A DNA stretch of 64,000 nt from Mycobacterium sp. 050128 (lineage in GTDB: Bacteria; Actinomycetota; Actinomycetes; Mycobacteriales; Mycobacteriaceae): the NCBI RefSeq assembly GCF_036409155.1, contig NZ_JAZGLW010000001.1, forward strand, positions 2,294,001 through 2,358,000, given 5' to 3'. Every line of letters begins with the position of its first letter. Position 1 is the stretch's first letter. The translations under genes and the position numbers were made by a program. Below, one piece after another: positions 41,916 to 51,026 of this stretch. Below the pieces are notes generated by a model, which saw only the letters and a program-made list of their open reading frames with translations, did not search any database and had not been told where the DNA came from.

Positions 41916-44633
41916 TCAGACGGTCGGGATCAGTCGGCGTGACTGCAGGGCCGCAAAGATCCGGTCCGGGGTTAACGGCAGCTCACGGTATCGGACGCCG
42001 GTCGCGTGGTAAACCGCGTTGGCCATCGCGGGCGCGACCGGGTTGATGCACATTTCGGCGATCCCCTTGGACCTCAGGGGGCCCGCCGAGTCGGTGGAAT
42101 CGACCAGGATTACCTCCGTACGTGGAGCGTCGGCGTAGGTCGGGATGCGGTAGTTGCGCAGCGTCGGATTGATCATCACGCCGTTCTCGTCCACCATATG
42201 GTGCTCGGTCAGCACGAAGCCAAGGCCCTGGGTCACACCGCCTTCGATCTGTCCGCGGACCTGTTGCGGATTGATGACTACTCCGGCATCGGTGGCGTGC
42301 ACGCTGTAGAGGATGCGGATCTCCCCGGTTATCCGGTGTACCGCGATACGAAAGCCGTGCGTATTGCAGGCGAGACTGCGCGGCGAACCATATGCCTTGC
42401 GCGATTCGGTCAACAGCACGCCGCGGCCCGCGGCGGCGGCCGCCAGTTCCGTCAGCATGACTCGGGCGTCGCCGCAGCGCACCGCGTCGTCGTCCATCGT
42501 GCACGACGCAAGGTCGACGCCGGTGTGCTCGGAAGCGAAGCGCAAGATCCGGTCGCGCAGCGCGATCGAAGTCCGCAGCACCGCGTTGCCTGCGACGAAC
42601 AGTCCGGCGCTGGCGAATGCCCCGGTGTCGAACCCGGTGCGGTCGGTGTCGGACTGGACGAGCCGGATCCGCGTCGCAGTGGTGCCCAGCTCGGCCGCGG
42701 CGATCTGGACGTGGGCGGTCGATGTTCCTTCGCCGAATTCGCAAGTACCTATTGCGATCTCGTACATCCCATCTTCGCCGAGGGTGGCGAGCCCAACAGA
42801 GATGTGCTCGGTGGGCGGTGCGGTTTCGTGTATCGAGCTGGCTGCGCCGGTGCCGATCAGCCAGTCCTCACCTAACGCCTCCCCGGTTGGGTGGGAACGC
42901 AACGCGGCGTCAACGCGATCGATACACGTAGACAGTGTGTCCTCGGTGGACTCCACGTCGTCGGCCTCGACGTGGATCGCCAGCAACGGGTCACCGGGGC
43001 GAACGATGTTGCGGCGCCGCAACTCCAGCGAATCGATGCCCAGCGCGACGGCTAGCTCGTCCATTGCCGACTCCACCGCAAATGCAGGTTGAGTCATGCC
43101 GTAGCCGCGCAACGCGCCACTGGGCACGGTATTGGTGTACACCGCGTAGGCGTCGAATTTCTTGTTGGGACAGCGGTAGATCGCGACCGCGGCGGCTCCG
43201 GCGAACGCGGTCTCCCCGCCGTGATTGCCGTAGGCGCCGGTGTTGGACACGTTGCGGAAGTGGAAGGCGGTCAGCGTGCCGTCGGCGCGCGCACCGAGCT
43301 TTACGGTGATCTTCATCGGATGCCGGGGCGAGGCGGTGGTGAACTCCTCTTCGCGGGTGTATTCCCACGATGTCGGGCGGCCGGTGTCCAGCGTGGCCAG
43401 CGCCACCAAATCCTCACTGATCACTTCCTGCTTACCGCCGAAACCGCCACCGACGCGCTTGCAGAAGACCCGCACTTGATCCGGCCGCAAGTTGAACAGG
43501 TGCTCCAGCTTGCCCTTGCAGACCCACGGGGACTGCGAGCTGGTCCGCACGTGCAGCCGGCCATCTTCCATCCAGGCAATTGACCCATGCGTCTCCAAAT
43601 GTGCGTGCTGCACCCGCGGCGTGAAGTACGTGCCTTCATGAATGACGTCGGCGTGAGCGAAACCCTCTGCCACATCGCCGATCTCACCGTGCAGCTCGAC
43701 CAGTATGTTATGCACCGGGTCCCGAATGAACGGGTCGTCGGAACTGTGCAACTGCGGCGCACCGAGCTTCATCGCCTCGTCGGGATCGAACACCGCGGGC
43801 AGCAGTTCGTACTCGACCACGACCTTGCGGCAACCTTCTTCGGCGGCGCCGATGGTCTCGGCCAGCACCGCGACCACCCGCTGGCCCACGAAGCGCACCA
43901 CGTCGTCCAGCATGTAGGTGTCGTCGGGGTCGACCAGATGATCCGTGTGGATCGCGGTGCTGAATAGCTTGCGGGGCACGTCTTCCCAGGTGTACACGCG
44001 GTGCACCCCGGGCACCGCCAGTGCTGCGGATTTGTCGATGGAGACAATGCGCGCGTGCGCATGCGGTGAGTGCAGGACCTTCAGATGAAGCATGCCGTCC
44101 ATCTCGGTGTCCATTGTGTATTCGGCGCGTCCAGTCACTACGTCGGTCCCCGCGGGTGCGCCCGCACTCGTACCGATCGCCTCGCCGGGCGCTGCCTCTT
44201 CGACCGCGGCCACGCCATTGACGGCATCCTCGATCGCCCGATAACCGGTGCAGCGGCACAGGTTGCCTTTCAACCCATGCGGCAAGTCCTTCTTTTGTTC
44301 ATCGGTCAAGGCGGCTGCCGTCATGATCATGCCGGGAGTGCAAAAGCCGCATTGAAATCCCGGGGCGTCGCGGAATTGCCGCTGCATCGGGTGCAGGTTT
44401 TCGGGTGAACCGAGTCCCTCGATCGTGGTCACCTCATGCCCGTCGGCCCGGAACGCCGGCGTAATGCAGCTGTTCACGGCACGACCGTCAAGCCAGATCG
44501 TGCATGCGCCGCAATCGCCTGTGTCGCAACCTTTTTTAACGCCGTACCAGCCCAATTGACGCAGGAAGGTCCGCAGGCACTGCCCGGGCTGTGGCTCTTG
44601 CGAAAACGTCTTGCCGTTTACGGTGTAGCTCAT
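41916..44633 (-). CDS. Molybdenum hydroxylase, fused [2Fe-2S] and Mo-binding subunits (XDH family)
   Basis: Xanthine-dehydrogenase-family enzyme of 905 aa joining the iron-sulfur subunit to the molybdopterin subunit; the FAD subunit is separate and upstream. The N-terminal plant-type cluster ligands are in [21 protein letters not shown] and the second cluster in CGFCTPG and CRCTGY. The Mo part begins near residue 165 with [20 protein letters not shown] and a catalytic-Glu candidate in RSKGIAEMC are visible. ATG at 44633 overlaps the FAD gene stop as ATGA. An open frame continues further upstream into the FAD gene but in the wrong register. Substrate may be a purine, another N-heterocycle or an aldehyde. 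Confidence 0.9.
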   Translation of the reverse strand: MSYTVNGKTFSQEPQPGQCLRTFLRQLGWYGVKKGCDTGDCGACTIWLDGRAVNSCITPAFRADGHEVTTIEGLGSPENLHPMQRQFRDAPGFQCGFCTPGMIMTAAALTDEQKKDLPHGLKGNLCRCTGYRAIEDAVNGVAAVEEAAPGEAIGTSAGAPAGTDVVTGRAEYTMDTEMDGMLHLKVLHSPHAHARIVSIDKSAALAVPGVHRVYTWEDVPRKLFSTAIHTDHLVDPDDTYMLDDVVRFVGQRVVAVLAETIGAAEEGCRKVVVEYELLPAVFDPDEAMKLGAPQLHSSDDPFIRDPVHNILVELHGEIGDVAEGFAHADVIHEGTYFTPRVQHAHLETHGSIAWMEDGRLHVRTSSQSPWVCKGKLEHLFNLRPDQVRVFCKRVGGGFGGKQEVISEDLVALATLDTGRPTSWEYTREEEFTTASPRHPMKITVKLGARADGTLTAFHFRNVSNTGAYGNHGGETAFAGAAAVAIYRCPNKKFDAYAVYTNTVPSGALRGYGMTQPAFAVESAMDELAVALGIDSLELRRRNIVRPGDPLLAIHVEADDVESTEDTLSTCIDRVDAALRSHPTGEALGEDWLIGTGAASSIHETAPPTEHISVGLATLGEDGMYEIAIGTCEFGEGTSTAHVQIAAAELGTTATRIRLVQSDTDRTGFDTGAFASAGLFVAGNAVLRTSIALRDRILRFASEHTGVDLASCTMDDDAVRCGDARVMLTELAAAAAGRGVLLTESRKAYGSPRSLACNTHGFRIAVHRITGEIRILYSVHATDAGVVINPQQVRGQIEGGVTQGLGFVLTEHHMVDENGVMINPTLRNYRIPTYADAPRTEVILVDSTDSAGPLRSKGIAEMCINPVAPAMANAVYHATGVRYRELPLTPDRIFAALQSRRLIPTV

Positions 44634-45451
44634 CGCACGCCCCCAAGTTCGACGCGGATTTCTTCGGCGTAGTGCTTTGCTAGATGTCGCCGGTGCTCGG
44701 GCGTCCCGTTGGGGTCGGCGAACCAGAACGCCGTTGGGATCGCATCCAGGTGTTCTTGCAAAGTGTCGGCGTCGGGCACGGTGCCGAATTGCAGCACCAC
44801 CGGATGCGTGGTGGCCGCCGTGATGGTGAGCAACAGATCGTCGGTGGCCGGCGTCTGGGTGGCCACCATGAAGATCGTGGAGCGGCCGAGCTTGGTCAGC
44901 GTGAAGCGCCGGTAGGTGTAGCGCCTGCCAAGGGTGTGTTCGGGGATGTGAACGCTGCGCAAGATTTCCCCCGGCCCAAGCACATTTTGGTGATCGCCGG
45001 TGACGAAATCCTTTGCCGCAACCGTCCGTTCGGTTCCGTCGACGGCCCACAGGCGATACGTCGCCTGCAGTGCCACGGTCATGGTGATCATCGGTCCGGC
45101 GGGCAGGGACATGCAGATGTTGCCGCCCACCGTGGCGGCGTTCCACACCTTGACCGACGCGAGGAACATCTCGCAGCTGGTGTGCAACAGGCTGCCGGCG
45201 AGCCAGCCATCCGGCGGCACAAATTCGTGCAGCTCTCTGACCGTGCACGTCGCGGCGATCTCGAGTCCTTCGGAGTTCGACGCCACGCTGGGCCAGCCAA
45301 GCCCGGTGAGGTCGACCAGCCGATTCACGGCGGGCTGCGGCTGAGAAAACAGCCACGTTCCGCCGGCCAGCCACGCATCGCCGGTGCGCCAGGTAGTGCC
45401 CGGGCGATCGGACGGCCGACGGACGACGTCGACGACGGTATTGAGATCCAC
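44630..45451 (-). CDS. FAD-binding subunit of the molybdenum hydroxylase
   Basis: Medium subunit of 273 aa in the CO-dehydrogenase/xanthine-dehydrogenase family, carrying electrons from the Fe-S centres to an acceptor. FAD-binding segments are LAGGTWLFSQ near residue 29 and TVGGNICMSLPAG near 112; the C-terminal CODH-like domain follows. It is translationally coupled to the fused large subunit (ATGA). It heads a five-gene minus-strand operon: FAD subunit, Mo/Fe-S subunit, ABM-membrane protein, unknown protein, deaminase. Confidence 0.88.
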   Translation of the reverse strand: MDLNTVVDVVRRPSDRPGTTWRTGDAWLAGGTWLFSQPQPAVNRLVDLTGLGWPSVASNSEGLEIAATCTVRELHEFVPPDGWLAGSLLHTSCEMFLASVKVWNAATVGGNICMSLPAGPMITMTVALQATYRLWAVDGTERTVAAKDFVTGDHQNVLGPGEILRSVHIPEHTLGRRYTYRRFTLTKLGRSTIFMVATQTPATDDLLLTITAATTHPVVLQFGTVPDADTLQEHLDAIPTAFWFADPNGTPEHRRHLAKHYAEEIRVELGGVR

Positions 45452-45970
45452 GCGACCCCCCCGGGACTGCTGGCTGAACGGCTAGGCGGACCAACTTTAG
45501 ATAGCCGCCCCGATTCGGGGAGGGTTTCGGGCAATTTGCGTCGCCGATATGCCCGGTGCCATGCGACGCGCGCTGCCACAACAGAATTAGTGATTATTTA
45601 ACAGTCGGCGAGCACGACCGCGGCGGTCCCGGTGGCATACTGGCGCGCGCATCGCCCCGGCCGAATCGCTTCACGATTTCCCGTCTGGGGAATAGTCGGA
45701 TGTCATCATGGGGCCGCGCAGCGTCGGGATTCTCCTGGGGGCACGCGCCGGCCGTCGCTACGGCGCACCGAAGGTTCCTGGAGACGGACCGTAGCGGGGC
45801 CGACTATGCCGACCGCGGCGCATGAGTCCGCACGCCGTCTGGCAGTCGCGCGCGTGCAAGTCCGGCGACCGCCTTGCAACTGCCACTCTCAGCCTGAGAG
45901 AATATGATTCTCATGAATCTGCGCGCGGCTTTCGAAGCCCCGCACTGTGCTGGCTGAACTGGAGAAACCC
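45452..45970. other. 519-bp divergent intergenic region
   Basis: I see no gene here. It lies between the start of the molybdenum-hydroxylase operon (minus) and the thiolase-MeaB pair (plus), so it should hold both promoters. The one clear signal is the palindrome at 45898-45912. Confidence 0.5.
45898..45912. promoter_or_regulatory. Perfect operator GAGAATATGATTCTC (site 2)
   Basis: GAGAAT-ATG-ATTCTC is a perfect inverted repeat with the same 6-bp arms and 3-bp spacer as the site at 34466-34480. It ends 58 bp before the thiolase start at 45971. Occurrence before two sets of acyl-CoA genes suggests one shared regulator, not encoded next to either site. Confidence 0.65.
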
Positions 45971-47122
45971 GTGCCTGAAGCAGTCATTGTGTCCGCTCTG
46001 CGGACCCCTATCGGCACCGCCCGCAAGGGAACGCTGCGCGACACCACCGCGTTCGAGCTCGCACACCACGTCGTCTCGGAGGCGGCCACGGACCTGGATC
46101 CGGCGCAGGTCGACGACGTGATCCTGGGTGAGGGGCTTTACGGCGGCGGCGTGGTCGCCCGGCACGCGGCCATCACCGCGGGGCTGTCTCACGTGCCCGG
46201 TCTGGCCAACAATCGGCATTGCGCGGCCGGGCAGGCCGCGGTGCAGAGCGCCGCGGCAAGCGTGCGCGCCGGCATGGACGAGCTGATCATCGCCGGCGGT
46301 GTGAACGCGGCGTCGACGTCACCGCGGTCCCGGATCCAGGTGGACGGCGAGTGGGTCGACTGGTTTCCGCCGACGCACCCGGACCGGCCCGATGCCCCGA
46401 ACATGGACATGTCGATCACCGTGGGCTGGAACGCCGCGGTCAAGGCGGGTGTCAGCCGCGAGGAGATGGACGCCTGGGCGCTGCGGTCGCATCGCAACGC
46501 GATCGCTGCGATCGACGAAGGCCGCTTCAAGGAGGAGATCGTTGCGATCGAGACGCCGCACGGGCTGTTCTCGGTCGACGAGCACCCGCGCCGCGACACC
46601 ACGATGGAGAAGCTGGCCGGGCTCAAGCCGCTGCATCCCGAGATCGACGGCTTTTCGATCACCGCCGGCAACGCGTGCGGTGCCAACGACGGCGCGGCGG
46701 CGTTGGTCATCGCAAGTGACCGCCTGGGTGCCCAGCTGGGTTTGCCGGCATTGGCTACCGTGCGGTCCTGGGCTTCGGTCGGCGTCGACCCCGCGATCAC
46801 TGGTTTGGCGCCGGTCGATGCCATCCCGAAAGCCCTTGCCCGCGGCGGTCTTTCGATCTCTGATGTAGATCTGTTCGAAATCAATGAGGCCTTTGCTGCG
46901 ATGTGCGTAGCGACCATCAAGATGCTCGAGCTCGATCCGGACAAGGTGAACGTCAGCGGCAGCGGTTGTGGCCTCGGACATCCGGTCGCGGCCACCGGGG
47001 CCCGGATGCTGGTCACGCTGGTGCACGAACTGCGTCGGCGCGGCGGCGGAATCGGTGTCGCCGCCATGTGTGCCGGCGGCGGCATGGGCTCCGCGACGGT
47101 CATCGAGGTTGCGGCTCCATAA
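45971..47122 (+). CDS. Acetyl-CoA acetyltransferase/thiolase (FadA-like)
   Basis: Thiolase of 383 aa, cleaving a 3-ketoacyl-CoA to acetyl-CoA or propionyl-CoA. The nucleophile Cys84 is in NNRHCAAGQAAV, the His in GLGHPVAATGARM and the second Cys in AAMCAGGGMGSA. The N-terminus PEAVIVSALRTPIGTARKGTLRD is typical of mycobacterial FadA proteins; GTG at 45971 is preceded by GGAGAAA and is preferred to the upstream TTG at 45947. A conserved operator lies upstream. The MeaB gene follows 7 bp downstream. Confidence 0.92.
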   Translation: MPEAVIVSALRTPIGTARKGTLRDTTAFELAHHVVSEAATDLDPAQVDDVILGEGLYGGGVVARHAAITAGLSHVPGLANNRHCAAGQAAVQSAAASVRAGMDELIIAGGVNAASTSPRSRIQVDGEWVDWFPPTHPDRPDAPNMDMSITVGWNAAVKAGVSREEMDAWALRSHRNAIAAIDEGRFKEEIVAIETPHGLFSVDEHPRRDTTMEKLAGLKPLHPEIDGFSITAGNACGANDGAAALVIASDRLGAQLGLPALATVRSWASVGVDPAITGLAPVDAIPKALARGGLSISDVDLFEINEAFAAMCVATIKMLELDPDKVNVSGSGCGLGHPVAATGARMLVTLVHELRRRGGGIGVAAMCAGGGMGSATVIEVAAP

Positions 47123-47129
47123 TGTCTTC

Positions 47130-48017
47130 ATGACGATCGCTGACTTAATTGCCGCAGCGCGCAACGGATCTCAGCGCGCGGCGGGTCGGCTGCTCAGTCT
47201 CGTCGAGGGCGACCAGCGCGACGAGGTGCTGGCCAGCATCGGCCCGGCAAGCGCTCTCACGGTGCGTGTCGTCGGGATTACCGGCCCGCCGGGTGTGGGT
47301 AAGTCGACGACGGTTGCGGCCCTCGTCGGCGCCTACCGCGAGCGAGGCTGCCGGGTGGCCGTACTGGCCGTCGACCCGTCGTCACCGTTCAGTGGCGGGG
47401 CGCTACTGGGTGACCGCATTCGAATGGCCGCGCATATCAATGACTCTGACGTGCTGATCCGCTCGGTGGCAAGCCGCGGACACCTCGGGGGTTTGGCGGC
47501 CGCGGTACCGGCGGCCATCCGCCTGCTGGGTGCGATCGGCTACCACTTGGTGCTGCTGGAAACCGTGGGAGTGGGGCAGTCGGAGATCGAGATCGCCGCC
47601 GTCGCCGACCCCACCATCGTCATCCTCAACCCCGGGGCGGGAGACGCCGTCCAGGCCGCCAAGGCAGGTGTGCTTGAAGTCGCCGACATCGTCGCGGTCA
47701 ACAAGGCCGACCGCGAAGGTGCCGAACAGACCGTGCGGGACCTGCGCGCTGAGACCAAGGCGCCGATCGTCAGCCTGATCGCCGCACGAGGGGAGGGTGT
47801 CGCCGACCTCGTCGCCGTCATCGACGATCATCACCGCACCGACAGCCGTGAGCGTCGGGTGGCGCGAGCCCGCGCCCAAATCCTGTCCCTGGCCCAAAGC
47901 CAGTTGCGGACCCGGGCGGACCTCGACGGGCTGGCTCAGTCGGTGGTCGACGGCCAGGACGACCCGTATTCGGCCGCCGCGCGACTGCTGTTACGCGCAG
48001 GTCAGGACCAGGACTGA
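47130..48017 (+). CDS. MeaB/ArgK-family G-protein chaperone for B12 mutases
   Basis: P-loop GTPase of 295 aa that protects and reloads adenosylcobalamin-dependent mutases. The N-terminal helices are followed by Walker A GPPGVGKST near residue 54, then VLAVDPSSPFSGGALLGDRIRM, the ETVGVGQSE switch and the NKAD base-recognition motif. ATG at 47130 lies 7 bp after the thiolase stop. M. tuberculosis has its MeaB next to mutAB, so this one is likely an additional paralogue, and the natural client in this window is the mutase encoded at 25669-27687. Pairing is inferred. Confidence 0.88.
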   Translation: MTIADLIAAARNGSQRAAGRLLSLVEGDQRDEVLASIGPASALTVRVVGITGPPGVGKSTTVAALVGAYRERGCRVAVLAVDPSSPFSGGALLGDRIRMAAHINDSDVLIRSVASRGHLGGLAAAVPAAIRLLGAIGYHLVLLETVGVGQSEIEIAAVADPTIVILNPGAGDAVQAAKAGVLEVADIVAVNKADREGAEQTVRDLRAETKAPIVSLIAARGEGVADLVAVIDDHHRTDSRERRVARARAQILSLAQSQLRTRADLDGLAQSVVDGQDDPYSAAARLLLRAGQDQD

Positions 48018-48145
48018 TGTTCGCATGTCCCCCAATCGGGGGAACGGGGGTTCATCCGGATTCCGGCCCGATCAGCGGAGGTTTACCGAGCTAGAGCGGC
48101 CTAACTTAACTCTTGTATCCACGACGAGTTAAGGAGACCCGCAAG

Positions 48146-49045
48146 ATGACTCGCACACCCGAACTGTCACCGGCCCGGTTGCGTGACCAGGTGGAGCTGT
48201 ACCGCCAAATGTGGGTCCTGCGCCTGCTCGACATGGCGGTGGAGGAGTTGCGCATCGACGGTCGCCTCAACCAGCCGGTCCAGGCCGCCTTCGGCCAGGA
48301 GGCGGTTGCCATCGGAACCGCCGCGGCACTTCGCCCGGGCGACGTCATGACCACCGGCATCATTCATCTGCAGCACGCTCAGCAGGTCGCGTGCGCGCTG
48401 CCGCTGGGTCCGGCCATCGCCGCGTTGACCGGACCGGGCTTCGGTCCGGACGGTGACGAGGACGCCGCGTTCGTCGCGTCGGTTCGTGGGTTGTCGGCAA
48501 CTCAAAGCGCTTTGCAGCAGTCGCCGCTGCTGGCCGTGGGACATGCTTACGGCAAGCAATTGCTCGACGACGGCCGGGTCACGGTGTGCGCCATGGAAAC
48601 TCGTGACGTGAAGTCCGTGGACTTCGCCGAGGCCGCCCACATCGCGGTGTCCTGGCAGCTTCCGGTGGTGTTCGTCGTCGAGAACGCAAGTCAGGACAAC
48701 TACGCCGCCGAGTGCCACGGCATCCCGGTGCTCTCTGTCGACGGCAACGACGTTGACGCGGTGCGTGACTCGGTCGCCGAGGCCGTGCGACGCGCGGGTG
48801 AGGGCGGCGGTCCCGTTCTGGTTCAGGCGATGACCCAGCGTACGAACGGTGTCTCCTCGGTCGACCCACTGGTCTTCGAAAGGCAGCGCCTGATCGGCGC
48901 CGGCATCAGCGCCGGCCACCTCTACGAGCTGGAGCGCCGGGCTCGCCACCTGGTCGCCGAGGCCGAGGCCCACGCGAAGGCGATGTTGGCCGAAGAGCAG
49001 CCCCAGCCGATTCGGGAGCCCGAAGTTTGGCCGGCCGCTAGTTGA
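48146..49045 (+). CDS. TPP-dependent dehydrogenase E1-alpha-like protein with degenerate TPP motif (Rv0843-like)
   Basis: Protein of 299 aa resembling the alpha subunit of 2-oxoacid or acetoin dehydrogenases: LYRQMWVLRLLDMAVEELRIDGRLNQPVQAAFGQEAVAIGTAAAL, and later LPVVFVVENASQDNY. The canonical GDG-x(n)-N thiamine-pyrophosphate motif is not intact: the GDG position reads CAMETRD while the distal Asn is still present, and the segment before it is shortened. No E1-beta or E2 gene is adjacent. Catalysis with TPP is therefore doubtful. AAGGAG precedes ATG at 48146. It occupies the place of Rv0843 and converges with the narL gene, overlapping it by 8 bp. Confidence 0.82.
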   Translation: MTRTPELSPARLRDQVELYRQMWVLRLLDMAVEELRIDGRLNQPVQAAFGQEAVAIGTAAALRPGDVMTTGIIHLQHAQQVACALPLGPAIAALTGPGFGPDGDEDAAFVASVRGLSATQSALQQSPLLAVGHAYGKQLLDDGRVTVCAMETRDVKSVDFAEAAHIAVSWQLPVVFVVENASQDNYAAECHGIPVLSVDGNDVDAVRDSVAEAVRRAGEGGGPVLVQAMTQRTNGVSSVDPLVFERQRLIGAGISAGHLYELERRARHLVAEAEAHAKAMLAEEQPQPIREPEVWPAAS

Positions 49046-49691
49046 GCAGACCTTGCCGCATCGCCTCGGCGACGGCGGCCGCCCGGTCGCTGACCCCGAG
49101 CTTCTCGTATAGCCGCTGCACATGGGTCTTGACGGTGGACGGCGCCACGAACAGTTCGCCGGCGATCGCGGGGATGCTTTGACCGCGCGCAATCCGATTG
49201 AGCACCTCGCGCTCGCGAGCGGACAGCACAGGAGCCGACGGCTCGGCTCGCTGCCGAATCTGCGCGGCAAGTCCTCCGGCAAGAGAGGGGGCCACCACGT
49301 CGTTTCCGTTCGCGCAATCGAGCACGGCTTTGACGATCTCGGAGCGCGTCGAGTCCTTCAGCAGAAAGCCCGCCGCGCCCTGCTGCAGCGCTTGATACAC
49401 GATGGCCGCCTCGTCATGGGCGGACAACAGCAGCACGCGGGTGGGCAAGTCGTTGCTTCGCACCGCCGCGGCCACTTGGGCGCCGTCCATGCCGGGCATC
49501 CGGAAGTCGAGCAACGCGACGTCGGGCCGATGCTCCTTGATCAGTTCCAGCGCTCGCGTGCCGTCATCCGCCTCGCCGACGACGTTCACCTCACCGCTGA
49601 GCGCGAGTGCGCGCACCACCCCTTCCCGGAAGAGCGGGTGATCATCGCCGACAACGACGCTGACCTTCTCGGGCGTTGCTGCGCCGGCCAT
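49038..49691 (-). CDS. narL: NarL/FixJ-family response regulator (Rv0844c-like)
   Basis: Two-component regulator of 217 aa. The receiver domain has the acidic pocket VGDDHPLFREG, phospho-acceptor Asp62 (ALLDFRMPGMDG) and the conserved Lys in LLKDSTR. The C-terminal LuxR-type helix-turn-helix is LSAREREVLNRIARGQSIPAIAGELFVAPSTVKTHVQRLYEKLGV. ATG at 49691 matches the 216-aa M. tuberculosis NarL; the frame is open to a GTG at 49718. It is divergent from a sensor kinase gene, the probable partner, as Rv0844c-Rv0845 are in M. tuberculosis. Confidence 0.92.
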   Translation of the reverse strand: MAGAATPEKVSVVVGDDHPLFREGVVRALALSGEVNVVGEADDGTRALELIKEHRPDVALLDFRMPGMDGAQVAAAVRSNDLPTRVLLLSAHDEAAIVYQALQQGAAGFLLKDSTRSEIVKAVLDCANGNDVVAPSLAGGLAAQIRQRAEPSAPVLSAREREVLNRIARGQSIPAIAGELFVAPSTVKTHVQRLYEKLGVSDRAAAVAEAMRQGLLN

Positions 49692-49804
49692 GGCGGTCAG
49701 TGTAGCGGTTTGCCGCACCAGCGCAGATTGCCGCCGCGGACAACCTGATGCGGGTTTTGCCGCTTAGCCCCGGAGGGGCGCGCACCGATGAGTACTGTGT
49801 TCGC

Positions 49805-51022
49805 GTGGCGGATACCAGCGACGCAGAGTTGCACCGGGTACGCAGGATTCACCAGCTGCGCTCGTATCGGATTGCGTCGGTGATTCGGATCGGCGTGGTG
49901 GGGCTGATGGTCGCCGCCATGATCATCGGCACTCCGCGGCATGAGTGGCCACAACAAACCGTATTGATCGTTGCGTACGCAGTGATCGCACTGGGTGCCT
50001 TGGCACGGGCGTTTTCTCCCTTTCAATGGCTCGGGAGGGGGCGCTTGGTCGGGATCGGCCGACTCGAGCCATTCGCGTTCACCATCGTTGACGTCGTAAC
50101 ACTGACGGTCTTTCAGGTTTTGTCCACAGACCGCATCGATCCATTGCTGATCATGATGCTGCTACCCATCTTCATAGGCCTCGATGTCTCGTCGCGCCGG
50201 GCGGCGGTGGTACTGGCCTGCTCGATGGCGGGATTTCTCGTTGCGGTGCTGGAAGATCCGTTCATGCAAGACGAATTCGGACTTGCCGAGTGCTTGTTCC
50301 GGTTCGCGCTTTACGGCTGCCTTTGCGGCACGGCCTACCTGGCTGTGCGCATGGAGGAGCGGCATACCCGTGCGATCGCAGGGCTGAGCGCGTTGCGGGA
50401 GGAACTACTGGCTCAGACGATGACCGCGTCCGACGTGCTACAGCGCCGCATTTCGGAATCCATTCACGACGGAGCGCTGCAAGATGTGCTGGCCGTGCGG
50501 CAGGAGGTTGTCGAACTCAGGGCCGCCTATCCCGGCGATGAACGTGTCGAGCGCGCGCTCTCCGGTCTTCAGGTCGCCTCGCAGAGCTTGCGGCAGGCCA
50601 CTTTTGAGTTGCATCCGGCGGTTCTGGAGCAGGCCGGGCTGGGTGCCGCGGTGCAGGAGTTGGCCGCCTACACCCAGCGACGGTCGGGCATCGAGGTCAG
50701 TACCGATATCGATTACCCGGTCCGCGACGAGATCGACCGGATCGTCTTCGGGGCCGTGCGCGAACTGCTGTCCAATGTCGTGCACCACTCGAAGGCTCGG
50801 CGCGCATCGGTCACGCTCGGGGTCACCGACGGCAAATGTGTGTTGGACGTGACCGACGATGGGGTGGGCTTCGACGCAGAGACCATGGCGCGCCGCCTCG
50901 GCGAGGGCCACATCGGATTGGAGTCGCACCGGACCCGGGTGGACGCGGCCGGTGGCATCTTTGCGATCCTCGACGCCCCGGTGGGCACCCACATCTGCGT
51001 GGAAGTGCCGCTGAAGGGCTGA
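49805..51022 (+). CDS. NarL-partner sensor histidine kinase (Rv0845-like)
   Basis: Membrane histidine kinase of 405 aa. Several hydrophobic segments occupy about residues 22-180 (for example IRIGVVGLMVAAMIIG and LIMMLLPIFIGLDV). The HisKA_3 phospho-acceptor is His221 in QRRISESIHDGALQDVLAVRQE; the ATPase domain shows VRELLSNVVHHS (N box) and DVTDDGVGFD (G1) plus GHIGLESHRTRV. An in-frame ATG at 49748 would add 19 residues; neither start has a clear ribosome-binding site, so the N-terminus is uncertain. It matches Rv0845 in order and sequence and should phosphorylate the neighbouring NarL-type regulator. Confidence 0.88.
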   Translation: MADTSDAELHRVRRIHQLRSYRIASVIRIGVVGLMVAAMIIGTPRHEWPQQTVLIVAYAVIALGALARAFSPFQWLGRGRLVGIGRLEPFAFTIVDVVTLTVFQVLSTDRIDPLLIMMLLPIFIGLDVSSRRAAVVLACSMAGFLVAVLEDPFMQDEFGLAECLFRFALYGCLCGTAYLAVRMEERHTRAIAGLSALREELLAQTMTASDVLQRRISESIHDGALQDVLAVRQEVVELRAAYPGDERVERALSGLQVASQSLRQATFELHPAVLEQAGLGAAVQELAAYTQRRSGIEVSTDIDYPVRDEIDRIVFGAVRELLSNVVHHSKARRASVTLGVTDGKCVLDVTDDGVGFDAETMARRLGEGHIGLESHRTRVDAAGGIFAILDAPVGTHICVEVPLKG

Positions 51023-51026
51023 ACTC

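Noticed and set aside
44634..45581. N-terminal extension of the molybdenum hydroxylase
   Set aside because: The frame continues upstream into the FAD subunit gene in another register; the FAD reading has conserved motifs and ends with an ATGA coupling at 44630-44633.
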